Positions 28,223 to 36,763 of a stretch of DNA of 64,000 bases are shown in pieces. Origin of the DNA: Frateuria_A yonginensis (GTDB lineage Bacteria > Pseudomonadota > Gammaproteobacteria > Xanthomonadales > Rhodanobacteraceae); NCBI RefSeq assembly GCF_037137055.1, contig NZ_JBBBNY010000004.1:1-64000 (forward strand), written 5' to 3'. Made by a program: the position numbers and the translations under genes. Within the stretch, counting starts at the first letter, position 1, and each line of letters begins with the position of its first letter. Below the pieces are notes generated by a model, which had not been told where the DNA came from, ran no database searches, and was given only the letters and a program-made list of their open reading frames with translations.

Positions 28223-28249
28223 TTAGCACTCGGTGACGGTGAGTGCCAA
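28223..28249 (-). promoter_or_regulatory. CIRCE operator (HrcA binding site)
   Basis: TTAGCACTC, a 9-bp spacer, then GAGTGCCAA matches the CIRCE consensus TTAGCACTC-N9-GAGTGCTAA with one mismatch. It covers the predicted transcription start of groES. HrcA repression of groESL under non-stress conditions is well established for this element; hrcA itself is not in the window. Confidence 0.95.
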
Positions 28250-28276
28250 TTGTAGTGACGCGACCGGCCTCTGCAA
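28249..28276 (-). promoter_or_regulatory. Sigma70-type promoter of groESL
   Basis: On the minus strand TTGCAG (28276-28271) and TACAAT (28254-28249) are separated by 16 bp. The predicted start near 28242 falls inside CIRCE. No clear sigma32 -35/-10 pair was recognised, so heat control is probably by HrcA. Confidence 0.75.
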
Positions 28277-28469
28277 GGGGGCGGAGCGCGAATGGCGCAG
28301 CAGGTGGGGGGAAGCGCCGGGCGTTTCAAGGGGTCGGTGATCGGATGGCGGCGCTCCCAGGACACGGGCGCCGTCCGGGGTGCGGTCGGCGCGACGGATC
28401 GAAGCGCCCTCCGGGTCCAGCCGGCTCCCTGCCGCCTTCCCACCGGGAGAGCGGCTACCATCCCGCGCC

Positions 28470-28808
28470 ATGCCCGATCCCGTCCTGCTCTGCTACTGCA
28501 CCTGCCCCGACGCCGATAGCGCCCAGCGCATCGCCGAGACGCTGGTCGGCGAACGGCTGGCCGCCTGCGTGAACCGGCTGTCCGGGGTGGCCTCGACCTA
28601 CCGCTGGCAGGGGTCGGTCACCACCGACCGGGAGGAATTGCTGCTGATCAAGACCACGACCGCGCGCTTCGAGGCGCTGCGCGAGCGTCTGCTGGCGCTG
28701 CACCCGTACGAGCTTCCCGAGCTGATCGCCGTGCCGGTCGAGCGCGGCCATGCGGCCTACCTGGACTGGGTGCGCGAGGGCACTGCCGGTCGCGCGCAAG
28801 GCTGCTGA
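28470..28808 (+). CDS. cutA: Divalent-cation tolerance protein CutA
   Basis: A 112-residue CutA1. It forms a ferredoxin-like trimer associated with copper tolerance. LLCYCTCPDADSAQRIAETL, RLAACVN and the late HPYELPELIAVPVERG motif are diagnostic. The ATG at 28470 matches the family start. It is divergent from groESL and followed 57 bp later by a DMT transporter. Confidence 0.96.
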   Translation: MPDPVLLCYCTCPDADSAQRIAETLVGERLAACVNRLSGVASTYRWQGSVTTDREELLLIKTTTARFEALRERLLALHPYELPELIAVPVERGHAAYLDWVREGTAGRAQGC

Positions 28809-28865
28809 CAGCCCTTGTCAGTGCCGCAGTGGCAAGCTGCGCCCTTCCCTCCCGTGCCCGCCTCC

Positions 28866-29762
28866 ATGAAGAAGATCGACCTGGCCGTGCTGTTGTCCCT
28901 CGGCGCCCTCTGGGGCGGCTCGTTCCTGTTCATGCGGCTGGGCGCGGGCGCCTTCGGCGCGCTGCCGCTGGCGGGGCTGCGCGCCATCGGCGCGGCGCTG
29001 TGCTTCCTGCCGCTGCTGGCCTCGCGCCCACGCCTGGCGGAATGGCGCCGGCACTGGAAACCGATCGCGGTGGTGGGCCTGACCAACTCGGCCCTGCCCT
29101 TCGCGCTGTTCACCTTCGCCACGCACAGCCTGACCGCAGGGACCGCCTCGATCATCGACGGCATGACGCCGATGTTCGCCGCGCTGATCGGCTGGCTGTG
29201 GCTGGGCCAGCGGCTGGACGCCTGGCGCGGCGCCGGCCTGCTGGCGGGTTTCGCCGGCGTGCTCTGGCTGGCCGAAGGGAGCCTGGGGCTGGGACCGGCC
29301 GCAGGCCTGGCGCTGCTCGCCTGCATCGCGGCCACCGTGCTCTACGGCTATGCGGTGCACTACACGCGACTGCGCCTGGACGGCGTGACACCGCTGGTGG
29401 TGACGGTGGGCAGCCACATGGTCGCCGCGCTCGCGCTGCTGCCGACCACGCTGCTGGCGTGGCCGGAACGTTCGCCGCCGCTGCAGGCCTGGCTGGCAGC
29501 CGCGGGACTGGCGGTGCTGTGCACGGCACTGGCCTACGTGCTGTTCTTCTGGGTGCTGGCGCGGGTCGGTGCCGTGCGCATCATGGTGATCCCGTACCTG
29601 ATCCCCGCCTTCGGCGTGCTGTGGGGCGTGCTGCTGCTGGGCGAGCCGGTGAGCCTGCGGATGCTGGGCGGCTGTGCGGTGATCCTGCTGGGCACGGCGC
29701 TCACCACGGGCTTGATCCGGCCGCGCCGCGCGTCACCGCGGCTGGCGGTCGAGGAAGCCTGA
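28866..29762 (+). CDS. DMT-superfamily (EamA) transporter
   Basis: A 298-residue, ten-helix drug/metabolite exporter with two EamA repeats. The first helix has LGALWGGSFLFMRLGAGAFG. It is closely similar along its length to the transporter at 32398-33327, so the two are paralogs from a duplication. The ATG at 28866 (MKKIDLAVLLSLGALW) aligns with the paralog's start. Substrate unknown; amino acid or metabolite export is typical. Confidence 0.9.
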   Translation: MKKIDLAVLLSLGALWGGSFLFMRLGAGAFGALPLAGLRAIGAALCFLPLLASRPRLAEWRRHWKPIAVVGLTNSALPFALFTFATHSLTAGTASIIDGMTPMFAALIGWLWLGQRLDAWRGAGLLAGFAGVLWLAEGSLGLGPAAGLALLACIAATVLYGYAVHYTRLRLDGVTPLVVTVGSHMVAALALLPTTLLAWPERSPPLQAWLAAAGLAVLCTALAYVLFFWVLARVGAVRIMVIPYLIPAFGVLWGVLLLGEPVSLRMLGGCAVILLGTALTTGLIRPRRASPRLAVEEA

Positions 29763-29774
29763 GCCCGTTGCCGC

Positions 29775-30767
29775 TCAGCGCGCCGCCACCTCGCGCACCG
29801 CGGCGGCCAGCTGCGCGTGCTGCTCGACCCGCGCCACGATGCGCCCCTGCGCGTCGGCGAGCAGCACCGTCGGCACGTGCATCACGCCGAAGCGGCGGAA
29901 CAGCGCGCCGTCCGCATCGAGCGCGAGCGGCCAGCCGATGGCGTGCTGCCGGCGCCAGGCAGCCAGGTCGTCGGGGTCCGCCCACAGCCCCGAGGCGATG
30001 CCCAGCCAGCGCACGCCGGGCCGGCGCGCCAGTGCCGTGACCTGCTCGCGCATCGCGCGGCACTCGGCGGCGTAGGCCGGGCGGCTGGCCGCCAGGTAGC
30101 TCTCGCACCAGGGCGAGAGGAACACCAGCGCGGTCGGCTGCGGCGCCCCCAGGCGGAACACGCCGCCGCCGAGCGTCGGGATGGCCAGCGCCGGCAGGCG
30201 CTCGACGGGCCTGGTCGACGCCGGCCGCAGCGGGTCGCCCGCCACCGCTGCCGCGGGGGCACGCCGTGCCGCCGCCAGCGCCGCCTCGAGCCTGGCATCG
30301 GCCTCGTGCCCCACGTAGGCGATGCGCCCGTCGCGGCCGATCACGACGTGCTGCGGCGTCACGCGCAAATGGAAGGCCTGGCCCAGCGCGCCGTCCGTGT
30401 CGAACACGATGGGCATCTTCAGGCCCATCTCGCGGCGGTACCGGCGCACCTGCGCCACGCTGTCCTCGAAGCCGACATCGATGGCGATCACCGCCAGGTC
30501 GTCGCCCGCGCGCTCGTAGGTGCGCTCGAAATGTGGCATCTGCTCGCGGCAGGGCACGCACCAGGTGGCCCAGAACTTCAGGTACACCGCCTTTTTGTCG
30601 TACAGCTGCGCCAGGTCGATGCGCTTGCCGTCGATGGTGGTGAGCACCAGGTCCGGTGCCGGCGTGCCGACCAGCCCGCGGCCGGCGGTTTCGGCGCGCT
30701 GCTGGCCCGAATCGGCCCACAGCGACGTGGCAAGCAACAGCAGGGAGAGCAGCAGCAGGGTGCGCAT
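29775..30767 (-). CDS. Tandem thioredoxin-like periplasmic protein (TlpA/redoxin)
   Basis: A 330-residue exported protein. A signal peptide (residues 1-18) precedes a TlpA-like domain with the active site Cys70-Val-Pro-Cys73 in FWATWCVPC. A second thioredoxin-like domain starts near residue 195 and has PWCESY in place of CxxC, so only one cysteine remains. The ATG at 30767 begins the signal peptide. It may deliver electrons to a periplasmic partner or act as a peroxiredoxin-like sensor. The fusion of active and degenerate modules is unusual. It converges with the DMT gene. Confidence 0.82.
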   Translation of the reverse strand: MRTLLLLSLLLLATSLWADSGQQRAETAGRGLVGTPAPDLVLTTIDGKRIDLAQLYDKKAVYLKFWATWCVPCREQMPHFERTYERAGDDLAVIAIDVGFEDSVAQVRRYRREMGLKMPIVFDTDGALGQAFHLRVTPQHVVIGRDGRIAYVGHEADARLEAALAAARRAPAAAVAGDPLRPASTRPVERLPALAIPTLGGGVFRLGAPQPTALVFLSPWCESYLAASRPAYAAECRAMREQVTALARRPGVRWLGIASGLWADPDDLAAWRRQHAIGWPLALDADGALFRRFGVMHVPTVLLADAQGRIVARVEQHAQLAAAVREVAAR

Positions 30768-30857
30768 GGGCGTTCCGTGGCGGGAGGGACCGCCACATGC
30801 TGGCCTGGGACCGACGCCGGCATAAGAGCCAATCCGCGGCAAAAAAGGGGGCCAGTG

Positions 30858-32291
30858 TCAGTCCAGCAGCCGCGCGAGCCGCCGCACGGCGGCGTCGATG
30901 TCCGCCGCCTCCACGCGGCCGTAGCCGAAGGCCAGCCCGTTGGGCGGCACGCGCCCCAGCGCGTAGCCGTCGAGCGCCTCCAGCTGGATGTCTTCCCGGG
31001 CGGCCAGTGCCGCGACGCGCGCGGCCTCCCGCTCGCGCGGCAGGGTGGCGGCCAGATGCAGCCCGGCGCCGGACGGCCAGACGTCCAGGCGGCCACGGCC
31101 ATGACGGGCCAGCGCCTGCAGCAACTGCTCGCGCCGCTGCGCATAGACCCGTCGCATGCGGCGCACGTGGCGAGCCAGGTGGCCTTCGGCGATGAAGGCG
31201 GCGAGCGTCTCTTGCGCCACCGGATCGCCGTGGCCGTCGGCCAGCTGACGCGCCCGCACCAGCGCCGGGCGCAGCCACGGCGGCGCCACCGCGTAGCCCA
31301 GCCGCAGCGAGGGAAACAGGCACTTGGAGAAGGTGCCCACGTAGCAGACCGAGCCGCTGCGGTCGAGCGTCTGCAGCGCCTCCAGCGGCCGCTGGCCGTA
31401 GCGGAATTCGCTGTCGTAGTCGTCTTCGATCACCGTGGCGCCGTGCGTGCGCGCGAAGTCGAGCAACGCGGCACGGCGCTGCGGCGACAGTGTCACGCCG
31501 AGCGGGAACTGGTGCGAGGGCGTCACGTAGACGACCCGCGCCTGCGCCGGCAGGCGCTCGACCTGCAGGCCCTCGGCGTCGACCGGCACGCCGACCACCC
31601 GCGCCCCGGCCGCGGCGAAGGCATCGCGCAGCGGCGGGTAGCCCGGGTCCTCCACCGCCACCACGGTGCGCCCCGGCGTCACCAGCACGCGCGCCAGCAG
31701 GTCGAACGCCTGCTGCGCACCGCACGTGACCACCACGTCGTCCGCGCCGCAGGCCACGGCACGCGCGAACGCCACGTGCCGGGCGATCGCCTCGCGCAGG
31801 GCCCGGCGCCCCTGCGGCGCGTCGTAGCCCAGCGCCGTACGTGCGGCGTTGCGCCAGGCGCGCATCGACAGTCGCCGCCACACGTCGAACGGAAACAGGC
31901 CCGGGTCGGGGCTGCCCAGGCGAAAGTCGTACGCCAGCGCCGGCGCCGCGGGAGATGCGACGTGCGCGGCGCGCCACGGCACGGCCAGGCGGTGAGCCAC
32001 CCCGGCGCCGTCGACGGGCGTACCCGTACGCGGCGCGCCCAGCGCCGCCACGAAGTGGCCGGCGCCGCGGCGCGGCTCGATGTAGCCCTCGCTGAGCAGC
32101 CGCTCGTAGGCCGCCACCACCGTGTTGCGCGACAGCCCCAGGGCCACGGCCAGCTCGCGCGTGGCCGGCAGGCGCAAGCCGCTTTTCAGGCGGCCGTCCA
32201 GGATCGCCGCGCGCAGTTGCGTGTGCAGCGCCTGCAGCCGCTGCCGGGAGCCGCGCCCGGGCAGGTCCAGCGGGAACTCGAACGGATGCAT
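30858..32291 (-). CDS. MocR/PdxR-family regulator (GntR HTH fused to aminotransferase)
   Basis: A 477-residue MocR-type regulator. The N-terminal GntR winged helix covers about residues 15-82 (LPATRELAVALGLSRNTVVA). The rest is a fold-type I aminotransferase domain with VTPSHQFPLGVTLS, IEDDYDSEFRY and the PLP lysine in GTFSKCLFPSLRLGY near residue 320. Such proteins sense PLP or an amino compound. It is divergent from the DMT exporter at 32398, the standard regulator/transporter pairing, so it probably controls that gene. Confidence 0.94.
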   Translation of the reverse strand: MHPFEFPLDLPGRGSRQRLQALHTQLRAAILDGRLKSGLRLPATRELAVALGLSRNTVVAAYERLLSEGYIEPRRGAGHFVAALGAPRTGTPVDGAGVAHRLAVPWRAAHVASPAAPALAYDFRLGSPDPGLFPFDVWRRLSMRAWRNAARTALGYDAPQGRRALREAIARHVAFARAVACGADDVVVTCGAQQAFDLLARVLVTPGRTVVAVEDPGYPPLRDAFAAAGARVVGVPVDAEGLQVERLPAQARVVYVTPSHQFPLGVTLSPQRRAALLDFARTHGATVIEDDYDSEFRYGQRPLEALQTLDRSGSVCYVGTFSKCLFPSLRLGYAVAPPWLRPALVRARQLADGHGDPVAQETLAAFIAEGHLARHVRRMRRVYAQRREQLLQALARHGRGRLDVWPSGAGLHLAATLPREREAARVAALAAREDIQLEALDGYALGRVPPNGLAFGYGRVEAADIDAAVRRLARLLD

Positions 32292-32319
32292 GGTTGCTCT
32301 GGCCGTGAATTGGACCGGA

Positions 32320-32354
32320 AGATTTCCCTCGTCGTGGTCCTTTTGCAAGACCAC
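32320..32354. promoter_or_regulatory. Inverted repeats in mocR/DMT intergenic region
   Basis: GTGGTC at 32334-32339 and GACCAC at 32349-32354 form a perfect dyad with a 9-bp spacer. A further GGACC lies near 32321. Position between the divergent genes suggests the MocR operator; this is inferred. Confidence 0.4.
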
Positions 32355-32397
32355 CGCACCACCTAGCCTGACCTCCGGCCACACTCCGGAGGACGCC

Positions 32398-33327
32398 ATG
32401 AAACGCTCGGACCTCGGCGCGCTGCTGCTGCTCGGCGCCCTGTGGGGCGGCTCCTTCCTGTTCATGCGGATGGGCGCGCAGGACTTCGGCGGCTTCGCGC
32501 TGGCCGGACTGCGCGCGCTCGGCGCGGCGCTGTGCTTCCTGCCGCTGCTGGCGTCCGCCGACCGGCGCGCCGAGCTGCGCCGACACGCCGTGCCCATCAC
32601 GGTGGTCGGCGTGAGCAACGCGGCGCTGCCCTATGCGCTGTTCTCGCTGGCGGCACGCAGCCTGCCAGCCGGGTTGTCGGCGATCTTCGACGCGCTCACG
32701 CCGCTGCTGGTGGCGGCATCGGGCTGGCTGTGGCTGGGCGAGAAGCTGGACCGGCCACGCCTGGCCGGACTGCTGGTCGGGCTGGCCGGCGTGCTGTGGC
32801 TGATCGGCGGCAGCGGCTCGCCGGGCCATGCCGGCGCCGGCAGCGGCTGGGCGATCGCGGCCTGCCTGGGCGCGGTGGCCTGCTACGCCTTCACGGCGCA
32901 CTACAGCGAGCGTTACCTGCCGGTGGTCTCGCCGCTGACGGCCGCCGCCGGCGGGCAGTTCGTCTCCGCACTGCTGCTGGCGCCGACCACGCTGTGGCTG
33001 TGGCCGGCGCATGCGCCCGGCGTGCGGGCGTGGCTGGCCCTGACGGGGCTTGCGGTGCTCTGCACGGCGGTGGCCTACGTGTTGTTCTTCCGGCTGATCG
33101 GTCGCATCGGCGCCGCGCGCACCATGGTCGTGCTGTACCTGATCCCCGCCTTCGCCGTGCTGTGGGGCGCCCTGTTCCTGCGCGAGCCGGTGACGCTGGC
33201 GATGGCCGGCGGCTGCGCGGTGATCCTGCTCGGCGTCGCGCTCACCACCGGCCTGCTGCCCGTGCGCACCGCCGCGCGCAGGCATAAGGCCGCAGCCCGC
33301 GGGCCTGCCCGCGCGACTGCGCCATAA
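32398..33327 (+). CDS. DMT-superfamily (EamA) transporter, paralog
   Basis: A 309-residue ten-helix EamA transporter, paralogous to the one at 28866 (shared ALWGGSFLFMRMGA, ALCFLPLLA and the VLYLIPAFAVLWGALFL ending). GGAGGA precedes the ATG at 32398. It is divergent from a MocR regulator, implying inducible export of an amino acid or related metabolite. The last about 15 residues are basic and differ from the paralog. Confidence 0.91.
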   Translation: MKRSDLGALLLLGALWGGSFLFMRMGAQDFGGFALAGLRALGAALCFLPLLASADRRAELRRHAVPITVVGVSNAALPYALFSLAARSLPAGLSAIFDALTPLLVAASGWLWLGEKLDRPRLAGLLVGLAGVLWLIGGSGSPGHAGAGSGWAIAACLGAVACYAFTAHYSERYLPVVSPLTAAAGGQFVSALLLAPTTLWLWPAHAPGVRAWLALTGLAVLCTAVAYVLFFRLIGRIGAARTMVVLYLIPAFAVLWGALFLREPVTLAMAGGCAVILLGVALTTGLLPVRTAARRHKAAARGPARATAP

Positions 33328-33355
33328 TCACCCCCAACCCAACAGGGTCCCCACG

Positions 33356-35530
33356 ATGCGATCGACGCTTCCCGGCCGACTGGCCACCCGCGCCCTCCTG
33401 CTGCTGGGCCTGCTGTTCGTCCTTCCCGCGTTTGCGCAGGAAGACGACGGCCTGCTGCCGGTCACCGAGGCCTACAGGCTCTCCGCCGATGCTTCCACGC
33501 CGGGCGTGCTCAAGCTGCACTGGGAGATCGCGCCGGACTACTACCTCTACCGCGGCCGCATGAAGTTCAAGCCGGCCGACGGCGTGACGCTGGGCGAGCC
33601 GAGCTTCCCCGACGGCGAGAAGCACCACGACGAGTACCTGGGCGACGTGGAGATCTACCACCACGCCATCGACGCCAGCGTGCCCTACACGGTGGCGCCC
33701 GGCACCACCCGGCTGCGCCTCGGCGTGCAGTTCCAGGGCTGCCACGAGGTGGAGCCGAAGATCTGCTATCCGCCGCACACCGAGCAGCTCGACCTGCCGC
33801 TTCCCGCGAGCGCCGCCGCGGCCGCCGGTTCGCTCGGCTCCGCCTTGCGGCAGCTGGGCAGCGCCGGCGCGGGCGCCACCGCGGGCGCGCCGCTGCCGGC
33901 GGAGCAGGCGTTCAAGCTGGAGGCGGTCGCACAGGACCCCCGCCACCTGCTACTGCGCTGGAGCATGCCGGACGGCTATTACCTGTACCGCGACCAGACC
34001 CGCCTGCAGGTGCGTGGCGACAGCCGCCTGACCCTCACCCCGCAGTGGCCCGCCGGCACGCGCAAGGACGACCCGCACTTCGGCACGGTCACCGTGTACT
34101 ACCGCCAGCTGGAACTGCCGGTGGCGGTCGAGGGCGACCTCGACGGCCGGCGACGGCTCGTGCTGGAGGCCAGCTTCCAGGGCTGCCAGGACGGCGGGCT
34201 GTGCTATCCGCTGATGACCCGCGCGCTGGACGTGGAACTGGGCTCCGCCGTGCCCGCCGCCGGCACGCCCACGGCCACCGCGCCCGAGGCGCCGCCGGTC
34301 GCCGCGGCGCAAGGGCCGCTGCAGGCCCGCCTGTGGTTCGCCCTGCTGCTCGCCTTCGCCGGCGGCCTGGTGCTGAACCTGATGCCCTGCGTGCTGCCGG
34401 TGCTGTCGATCAAGGCGGTCGGCCTGCTCGAGAGCGGCGAGAGCCCTGCGCACGCCCGCGCCCATGCGATCGCCTACACGGCCGGCGTGCTGCTGAGCTT
34501 CGTCGCCCTGGGCCTGGGCATCCTCGCCCTGCGTTCGGCCGGCCACGCGCTGGGCTGGGGCACGCAGCTGCAGCAGCCGCTGCTGGTCGGCGTGCTGGCG
34601 CTGGTGATGCTGGCGGTCGGCCTGTCGATGTCCGGGCTGGTGCAGTTCGGCGCCTCGCTGGGCAACACCGGCGCCGGCCTGGCCGCGCGCGGCGGCGCCC
34701 TCGGCGATTTCTTCACCGGCGTGCTGGCGGTGGTGGTGGCTAGCCCCTGCACCGCGCCGTTCATGGGCAGCGCGCTGGCCTACGCCTTCGCCGCACCGGC
34801 CTGGCATGCGCTGCTGGTGTTCCTGGCGCTCGGGCTGGGGCTGGCGCTGCCGTTCCTGGCGGTCGGTTTCGTGCCGGCGCTGGCGCGGCTGCTGCCGCGC
34901 CCCGGGCGCTGGATGGAAACGCTCAAGCAGTTGCTCGCCTTCCCCATGTACCTCACCGCCGCCTGGCTGGCCTGGGTGCTGGCCAACCAGCGCGGCGCCG
35001 ACGCGGTGGGCCTGCTGCTGGTCGCCGCGGTACTGCTGGCGCTCACCCTGTGGTGGTTCGAGCGCAGCCGCGGTCGTGGCCCGGTCGCGCGCGCGCTGGT
35101 GCTGGTGGCGCTGGCTGGCGTGCTGGCGCCGCTCTACACGCTGGCGCAGCTGCCGCCGCCGGTGCGCGCCGCGCAGGCCGACGACGGCGTGGTCGCCTAC
35201 AGCCCGGAGAAGCTCGCCGAGCTGCGCGCCGCCGGCACGCCGGTGTTCGTCGACATGACCGCCGACTGGTGCGTCACCTGCAAGGCCAACGAGCACACGG
35301 TGCTCGACACGGCCGCCTTCCGCGACCTGCTCCGGCGCACCGGCACGGTCTACATGAAGGGCGACTGGACCGACGTGAATCCGACCATCGCCGCCTTCCT
35401 GGAGCAGTACCACTCACCCGGCGTGCCGCTGTACGTGGTGTTCCCGCGCGGCGGCGGCGACGGGCGCAAGCTGCCGACGGTGCTCACCGCCGGCCTGGTC
35501 GAGCAGGCCCTGACCGAGGCGGCGCGCTGA
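33356..35530 (+). CDS. dsbD: Thiol:disulfide interchange protein DsbD with duplicated alpha domain
   Basis: A 724-residue DsbD. It moves electrons from cytoplasmic thioredoxin across the inner membrane to periplasmic partners. A signal peptide ends near residue 24. Two alpha domains follow in tandem, each with its cysteine pair: FQGCHEVEPKICYPP near 128-139 and FQGCQDGGLCYPL near 276-286. The membrane domain has NLMPCVLPVLS and SPCTAPFMGSAL with the redox cysteines. The C-terminal thioredoxin domain has Cys639-Val-Thr-Cys642. E. coli DsbD has one alpha domain and about 565 residues. It is followed 1 bp later by a TlpA reductase gene. Confidence 0.95.
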   Translation: MRSTLPGRLATRALLLLGLLFVLPAFAQEDDGLLPVTEAYRLSADASTPGVLKLHWEIAPDYYLYRGRMKFKPADGVTLGEPSFPDGEKHHDEYLGDVEIYHHAIDASVPYTVAPGTTRLRLGVQFQGCHEVEPKICYPPHTEQLDLPLPASAAAAAGSLGSALRQLGSAGAGATAGAPLPAEQAFKLEAVAQDPRHLLLRWSMPDGYYLYRDQTRLQVRGDSRLTLTPQWPAGTRKDDPHFGTVTVYYRQLELPVAVEGDLDGRRRLVLEASFQGCQDGGLCYPLMTRALDVELGSAVPAAGTPTATAPEAPPVAAAQGPLQARLWFALLLAFAGGLVLNLMPCVLPVLSIKAVGLLESGESPAHARAHAIAYTAGVLLSFVALGLGILALRSAGHALGWGTQLQQPLLVGVLALVMLAVGLSMSGLVQFGASLGNTGAGLAARGGALGDFFTGVLAVVVASPCTAPFMGSALAYAFAAPAWHALLVFLALGLGLALPFLAVGFVPALARLLPRPGRWMETLKQLLAFPMYLTAAWLAWVLANQRGADAVGLLLVAAVLLALTLWWFERSRGRGPVARALVLVALAGVLAPLYTLAQLPPPVRAAQADDGVVAYSPEKLAELRAAGTPVFVDMTADWCVTCKANEHTVLDTAAFRDLLRRTGTVYMKGDWTDVNPTIAAFLEQYHSPGVPLYVVFPRGGGDGRKLPTVLTAGLVEQALTEAAR

Positions 35531-35531
35531 G

Positions 35532-36059
35532 ATGATGAGCCGCGCCACCTGGCTGATCCTGGCGCTGGCGGTCCTCGCCGGCGCCGCGGGCGGCTGGCTG
35601 CAGCACGCCGCGCGCGAACGCCGCGGGCCGGACCTGGCCGGCCGGCCGGCACCGTCGCTGTCGCTGCCCGACCTGGACGGACGCACCCACACGCTGGCGG
35701 AGTACGCCGGGCGCCGCGTGCTGGTGAACCTGTGGGCCAGCTGGTGCGGGCCCTGCCGCAGGGAGATGCCGGCGCTCGCGGCGGCACAGGCGCGCTTCGG
35801 CGGCGGCCATCCGGTCGTGCTCGGCATCGCCATGGACAGCCCGGACAACGTGCGCGACTACCTGCAGGCGCACCCGGTCAACTACCCGGTCCTGCTGGGC
35901 CGGCTGGACCCGCCGGATACCGCGCGGCAGCTCGGCGACGCCGCGGGCGTGCTTCCCTACAGCGTGCTGCTCGGCGCCGACGGCACGGTGCTGGCCAGCC
36001 ACGCCGGCGTGCTGGATGCGGCAACCCTCGAGGACTGGCTCGGCGGCAACCCGTGGTAG
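35532..36059 (+). CDS. TlpA/ResA-family periplasmic disulfide reductase
   Basis: A 175-residue thioredoxin-like protein with an N-terminal signal anchor (residues 5-22) and active site Cys72-Gly-Pro-Cys75 in ASWCGPCRREMPAL. It is a likely periplasmic electron acceptor of the DsbD encoded directly upstream (1-bp spacing), serving cytochrome c maturation or general reduction. A second ATG 3 bases downstream is an equal start candidate. Confidence 0.93.
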   Translation: MMSRATWLILALAVLAGAAGGWLQHAARERRGPDLAGRPAPSLSLPDLDGRTHTLAEYAGRRVLVNLWASWCGPCRREMPALAAAQARFGGGHPVVLGIAMDSPDNVRDYLQAHPVNYPVLLGRLDPPDTARQLGDAAGVLPYSVLLGADGTVLASHAGVLDAATLEDWLGGNPW

Positions 36060-36401
36060 GACCGGCCCCGGCGCAGCGCCGTCCCCTCGTGCCCGGGAGC
36101 AGTTCCTCCTCGGGAAGCGAACACCCCGGCAAGAACGCACGCACGCCCTGCATGCGCTCGCCGCTCAGGCCCGACGACCCGCTCCTCCACCTCGGTCATC
36201 GAGCGCTCGCGGTCTAGCCGTGGTAGCTCCTCTGCAAGCGACCACCTGCGGATAGCGGCGCCCCTCTTTCCCGCCCCGGTCAGCGAGCGCTCGCGGGGTC
36301 GCCGCGGTAGCTCCTCTTGAAGCGAGCGCCTCGCCCGGCAAGGCGCAGCGGGACCTGGCTGTTCTCCTTCGTCGAGTGGTCCCAGGCCATTTCTCTTGCC
36401 G

Positions 36402-36429
36402 ACTTCTCCTTGGGCCAGCAAGGAGAAGT
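36402..36429. repeat. Perfect 11-bp inverted repeat (hairpin)
   Basis: ACTTCTCCTTG and CAAGGAGAAGT flank a 6-base loop. No T tract follows, so it is unlikely to be an intrinsic terminator. It resembles a dispersed non-coding repeat core familiar from Xanthomonadaceae intergenic regions. Confidence 0.6.
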
Positions 36430-36549
36430 GACCCGCTGGCTGGCAGGGCAGCGGAAGCCCGCCGCAGGCGAGTCCGGTCGCGGAGGCGCCACAGAAGGGC
36501 GACACCCCTCAAGCAAGCTTCCGGCGAAGCGAAAAAGAGGGAAAAGAGC

Positions 36550-36573
36550 ATCGCGAGCACGCTCGCTCCTGCC
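36550..36573 (-). repeat. Single class-1 REP, inverted orientation
   Basis: GCGAGCACGCTCGCTCCTGC is the reverse-oriented class-1 REP (compare 8375 and 26013), without an adjacent partner. Confidence 0.8.
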
Positions 36574-36763
36574 GGGCACGCGGCTGTGGCCCGCCCCGGC
36601 GAGCCCCGGTCGGCCGCGCACGCGCATCACATACGCCCACGCACGGTATGTGCGCCAGTTCTCCGCTGAACATCGCCGATCTGCGCCGAACTGGACAACA
36701 ACGGTCCGGGCGCGCACACTTCGCCCCCTCGCCGGATCGCTCCGGCCAGCTGTCAGGTGTCGC

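Larger units (their letters stand above)
36060..36763. repeat. Repeat-rich non-coding spacer between the TlpA gene and aroQ
   Basis: No credible gene is seen in these 704 bases. Three diverged copies of an element ending (C)TCCTC-N4/5-AAGCGA lie near 36101-36120, 36193-36241 and 36277-36325. The last two share CGGTCA(T/G)CGAGCGCTCGCGG and are 84 bp apart. An 11-bp perfect hairpin stem lies at 36402-36429, a single class-1 REP at 36550-36573 and a CACATAC/GTATGTG dyad at 36628-36652. Short open frames here give Arg-rich products of the kind spuriously annotated in Xanthomonadaceae repeat regions. The aroQ promoter should be near the 3' end. Confidence 0.7.

Noticed and set aside
36193..36325. 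Direct repeats considered as a CRISPR array
   Set aside because: Only two clear copies, with unequal and diverged sequence, an 84-bp period and no cas genes.
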